Assembly (NCBI GenBank): GCA_038209365.1
Contig: JBBQXS010000076.1
Coordinates: forward strand, 1-16,234
Length of the DNA: 16,234 bases
Direction: 5' to 3'
Source: DASQHW01 sp038209365
GTDB taxonomy: Bacteria > Actinomycetota > Acidimicrobiia > IMCC26256 > PALSA-610
Made by a program: the position numbers and the translations under genes. Numbering within the stretch: the stretch's first letter is position 1; the number at the start of each line of letters is the position of its first letter. The notes under the pieces are model-generated. The model made no database searches, had not been told where the DNA came from, and saw only the letters and a list, made by a program, of their open reading frames with translations. Shown here one piece after another: positions 14,663 through 16,234 of the stretch.

Positions 14663-15334
14663 GTGCTCGCAGCCTACGACGGCCACGTGTTGGTCGACTG
14701 GAGCTGGGTCGCCGACCACGGTGACGAGATCGTCTCGCGTCTCCGCGAGCACGCCGTGCTGTTGGGTTGGTCGATGGTGCTCGCGCTGCTCTTCGCCATC
14801 CCTCTCGCGCTGGTGTCGGTCGGTCGCCGGCGCGTGTACGGGACCGTGCTCGCCACCACCGGGATCCTGTACACGATCCCTTCGCTCGCGGCGTTCTCGT
14901 TGCTGTTGCCGTACACAGGCCAATCTCGGCTGACCGCGATCATTCCGCTCGCCGCGTACAGCCTGCTCATTCTCGTGCGGAACATCGTGACCGGATTGGA
15001 GCACGTTCCCACCGAGGTGCAGGACGCCGCCACCGGCTTGGGATACTCCCGCCGCCGCAAGTTGTGGCAGGTCGACGTGCCGCTCGCGCTCCCGACCATC
15101 GTCGCCGGCATTCGCATCGCGGTCGTGACGACGATCGGATTGATCTCGGTGAGCGCGCTAATCGGTCAGGGCGGCCTCGGCGCGCTCATGACCGACGGTT
15201 TCGAGAAGGACTTCTATACGCCGCTGGTCGTGGGTGTCGTGCTCACGGTCATGTTCGCGTTCGCTGCGGACGCGCTGTTGCTCGCGACGCAGAAGCTGCT
15301 GACACCGTGGGCACGCAGATCGGCGACGCGGTGA
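14663..15334 (+). CDS. OpuC-type ABC transporter permease 1
   Basis: Membrane subunit of the quaternary-amine-type ABC importer. The 223-residue protein has an N-terminal amphipathic stretch followed by five or six membrane segments from about residue 30 on. The EAA-type coupling motif is visible as VQDAATGLGYSRRRKLWQVDVPLALPTIVAG, which docks on the ATPase. Length and pattern fit OpuCB/OpuBB permeases; no substrate-binding domain is fused. The GTG start follows GGGGAGGA, with a tight spacing of about four bases. Its stop overlaps the GTG of permease 2 (GTGA), so the two form one operon. Confidence 0.92.
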   Translation: MLAAYDGHVLVDWSWVADHGDEIVSRLREHAVLLGWSMVLALLFAIPLALVSVGRRRVYGTVLATTGILYTIPSLAAFSLLLPYTGQSRLTAIIPLAAYSLLILVRNIVTGLEHVPTEVQDAATGLGYSRRRKLWQVDVPLALPTIVAGIRIAVVTTIGLISVSALIGQGGLGALMTDGFEKDFYTPLVVGVVLTVMFAFAADALLLATQKLLTPWARRSATR

Positions 15335-16098
15335 GCGCGCTCGCCACGAGCTACTTCGGCTCGGTGCTCGACTGGCTGGGCGACGGCGCGAACTGGCGCG
15401 GGACCGAAGGCATCCCGCACCGCTTCGTCGAGCACATCCAGATCTCGCTCGTGTCGTTGGTGTTCGCGATCCTCATCTCGGTGCCGATCGGCCTGTTCTT
15501 CGGGCACCTCCGGAAGGGCGGGTTCGTCGTCGTCAACATCGCCAACCTCGGCCGCGCGATCCCCAGCTTCTCGATCCTGTTGCTGGCCGTGCTCCTCTGG
15601 GGAATCGGCAACCCGCCGCGGGTCCTGACGTCGATCGGGATCGTCTCGTTTCCGGCGTTTCTCGCGCTCGTGGCGCTCGCGATCCCGCCCGTGCTCACGA
15701 ACACATATGTCGGCGTGAGCGAGGTCGACGACAACGTGCGGGACGCCGCGCGGGGCATGGGCATGAACGACCGTCAGGTGGTCCAACGGGTGGAGTTCCC
15801 CCTCGCGACGCCGTTCATCATGGCGGGCATCCGCACGAGCGGGGTCGCGGTCGTCGCGACGGCCACGTTGCTCGCATACGTCGGTGGCGGCGGCCTGGGC
15901 CGCTTCATCATCGACGGCGCCGCCATCGACTATCAAGATCCGCGTATCTTTGCGGGCGCATTGTTCGTCGCGGTGCTGTCGGTCATCACGGAGCTGTCGC
16001 TCGCGTCGGTGCAGCGGCTCGTCGTTCCGAGGGCGCTGCGCCACGTCGAGATCGAGGTCGACCGGACACCGCTGTCCCCGCCGGCCATGCCCCTCTAG
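15331..16098 (+). CDS. OpuC-type ABC transporter permease 2
   Basis: Second membrane subunit, 255 residues, with five or six membrane segments between about residues 30 and 235 and the EAA motif VRDAARGMGMNDRQVVQRVEFPLATPFIMAG. The start GTG overlaps the permease 1 stop (GTGA); a GTG at 15307 in the same frame is less likely. There is no fused substrate-binding domain as in EgtU of streptococci. The substrate-binding protein normally encoded in such operons is not seen, because an IS481-like element begins two bases after the stop codon. The stop codon TAG is itself part of the CTAG insertion site, so the protein end was probably not changed by the insertion. Confidence 0.92.
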   Translation: MSALATSYFGSVLDWLGDGANWRGTEGIPHRFVEHIQISLVSLVFAILISVPIGLFFGHLRKGGFVVVNIANLGRAIPSFSILLLAVLLWGIGNPPRVLTSIGIVSFPAFLALVALAIPPVLTNTYVGVSEVDDNVRDAARGMGMNDRQVVQRVEFPLATPFIMAGIRTSGVAVVATATLLAYVGGGGLGRFIIDGAAIDYQDPRIFAGALFVAVLSVITELSLASVQRLVVPRALRHVEIEVDRTPLSPPAMPL

Positions 16099-16099
16099 C
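16094..16099. other. Probable insertion site (NCTAGN) of the IS481-like element
   Basis: TCTAGC directly precedes the TGT that starts the element. IS481 of Bordetella is known to duplicate NCTAGN targets, and this six-base word fits. The second copy would be on the far side of the element, outside the window. Confidence 0.5.
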
Positions 16100-16140
16100 T
16101 GTAATGCCCACGGACGTTGTTGAGGGGATCCGCTGAGAGA

Positions 16141-16199
16141 AGGGCCTCCGCGAGTAGGTGTGGAGCTGCTGAAGCATCACACCGATCTCGGGAGGCCCT
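16141..16199 (+). promoter_or_regulatory. Hairpin hiding the transposase ribosome binding site
   Basis: AGGGCCTCC (16141-16149) pairs perfectly with GGAGGCCCT (16191-16199). The stem continues, after one bulged base, as CGAG (16151-16154) with CTCG (16187-16190). An inner stem GGTGTG (16157-16162) pairs with CACACC (16178-16183). The 3' arm contains the GGGAGG ribosome binding site of the transposase (16190-16195). In RNA this long hairpin would block translation of transcripts entering from the permease operon. Confidence 0.55.
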
Positions 16200-16200
16200 C

Positions 16201-16234
16201 TTGAAGTATCACGCTAACGCGAAGTTGACCGTGC
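16201..16234 (+). CDS. IS481-family transposase, N-terminus only
   Basis: A TTG start five bases after GGGAGG opens a frame reading M-K-Y-H-A-N-A-K-L-T-V to the window end. This closely resembles the conserved start of IS481-type transposases (MKLHANA-L), which precedes a helix-turn-helix and a DDE integrase core. Only 11 codons are visible, so integrity and exact subgroup cannot be judged. It is oriented the same way as the permease genes. Confidence 0.65.
   Translation, partial: MKYHANAKLTV

Larger units (their letters stand above)
16100..16234 (+). mobile_element. Left end of an IS481-family insertion sequence (partial)
   Basis: The element seems to begin at TGTAATGCCCACGG, immediately after a CTAG target, with TGT as the family-typical terminus. 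The next 100 bases form a non-coding left end, then a transposase starts at 16201. The sequence leaves the window, so the right inverted repeat and target duplication cannot be checked. The family call rests on the transposase N-terminus, the TGT end and the CTAG site together. Confidence 0.7.

Noticed and set aside
12389..14724. Long plus-strand open frames opposite egtB and the ATPase gene
   Set aside because: They are antisense to genes with complete catalytic motifs and have Arg-rich shadow composition.
1..16234. CRISPR arrays, tRNA, rRNA or known riboswitches
   Set aside because: I found no regularly spaced repeats and no sequence resembling these RNA genes in the short intergenic gaps.

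Overview
The window is GC-rich, almost fully coding DNA from an actinobacterium-like genome. The evidence is the GTG starts, the many 1- or 4-base gene overlaps, TANNNT -10 boxes lying a few bases from start codons (leaderless mRNAs), the sufB-sufD-Rieske-sufC order, an egtB-egtD pair, and a Thr/Pro-rich L,D-transpeptidase. An uncultured or less-studied branch such as Acidimicrobiia would fit, but this is inference from gene style, not a phylogenetic result.

Layout. (1) 26-3825 (+): sufB, sufD, a Rieske ferredoxin and sufC, tightly coupled and forming the scaffold half of the SUF Fe-S assembly machine. (2) 3828-5166 (-): an L,D-transpeptidase and an unannotated 57-residue small protein. (3) 5357-7890 (-): sufU, sufS and a second, different sufC, transcribed sufC2-sufS-sufU from a candidate leaderless promoter overlapped by a 6-bp-arm palindrome. 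The SUF system is therefore split into two convergent operons, each with its own SufC ATPase. (4) 7957-11201: a GT4 glycosyltransferase (-) divergent from a glycogen-debranching-like glucosidase (+), with candidate leaderless promoters back to back. (5) 11184-13398 (-): egtD and egtB, the core of ergothioneine synthesis, preceded by a 26-codon upstream ORF whose stop overlaps the egtB start (GTGA). (6) 13429-16098: an OpuC-type (quaternary amine) ABC transporter. Its CBS-domain ATPase lies on the minus strand just upstream of the egt genes, and its two permeases are divergent on the plus strand. (7) 16100-16234: the left end of an IS481-like insertion sequence, with the first codons of its transposase, inserted at a CTAG site that contains the permease stop codon.

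How the genes work together: SufS and SufU mobilise sulfur from cysteine and SufBCD builds Fe-S clusters from it. EgtD trimethylates histidine and EgtB adds cysteine sulfur to give the ergothioneine precursor sulfoxide. The most interesting hypothesis is that the OpuC-type transporter fused in layout to egtBD moves ergothioneine, hercynine or another betaine, by analogy with the EgtUV transporters of the same family. No substrate-binding protein is in the window, and the insertion sequence sits exactly where one could follow the permeases.
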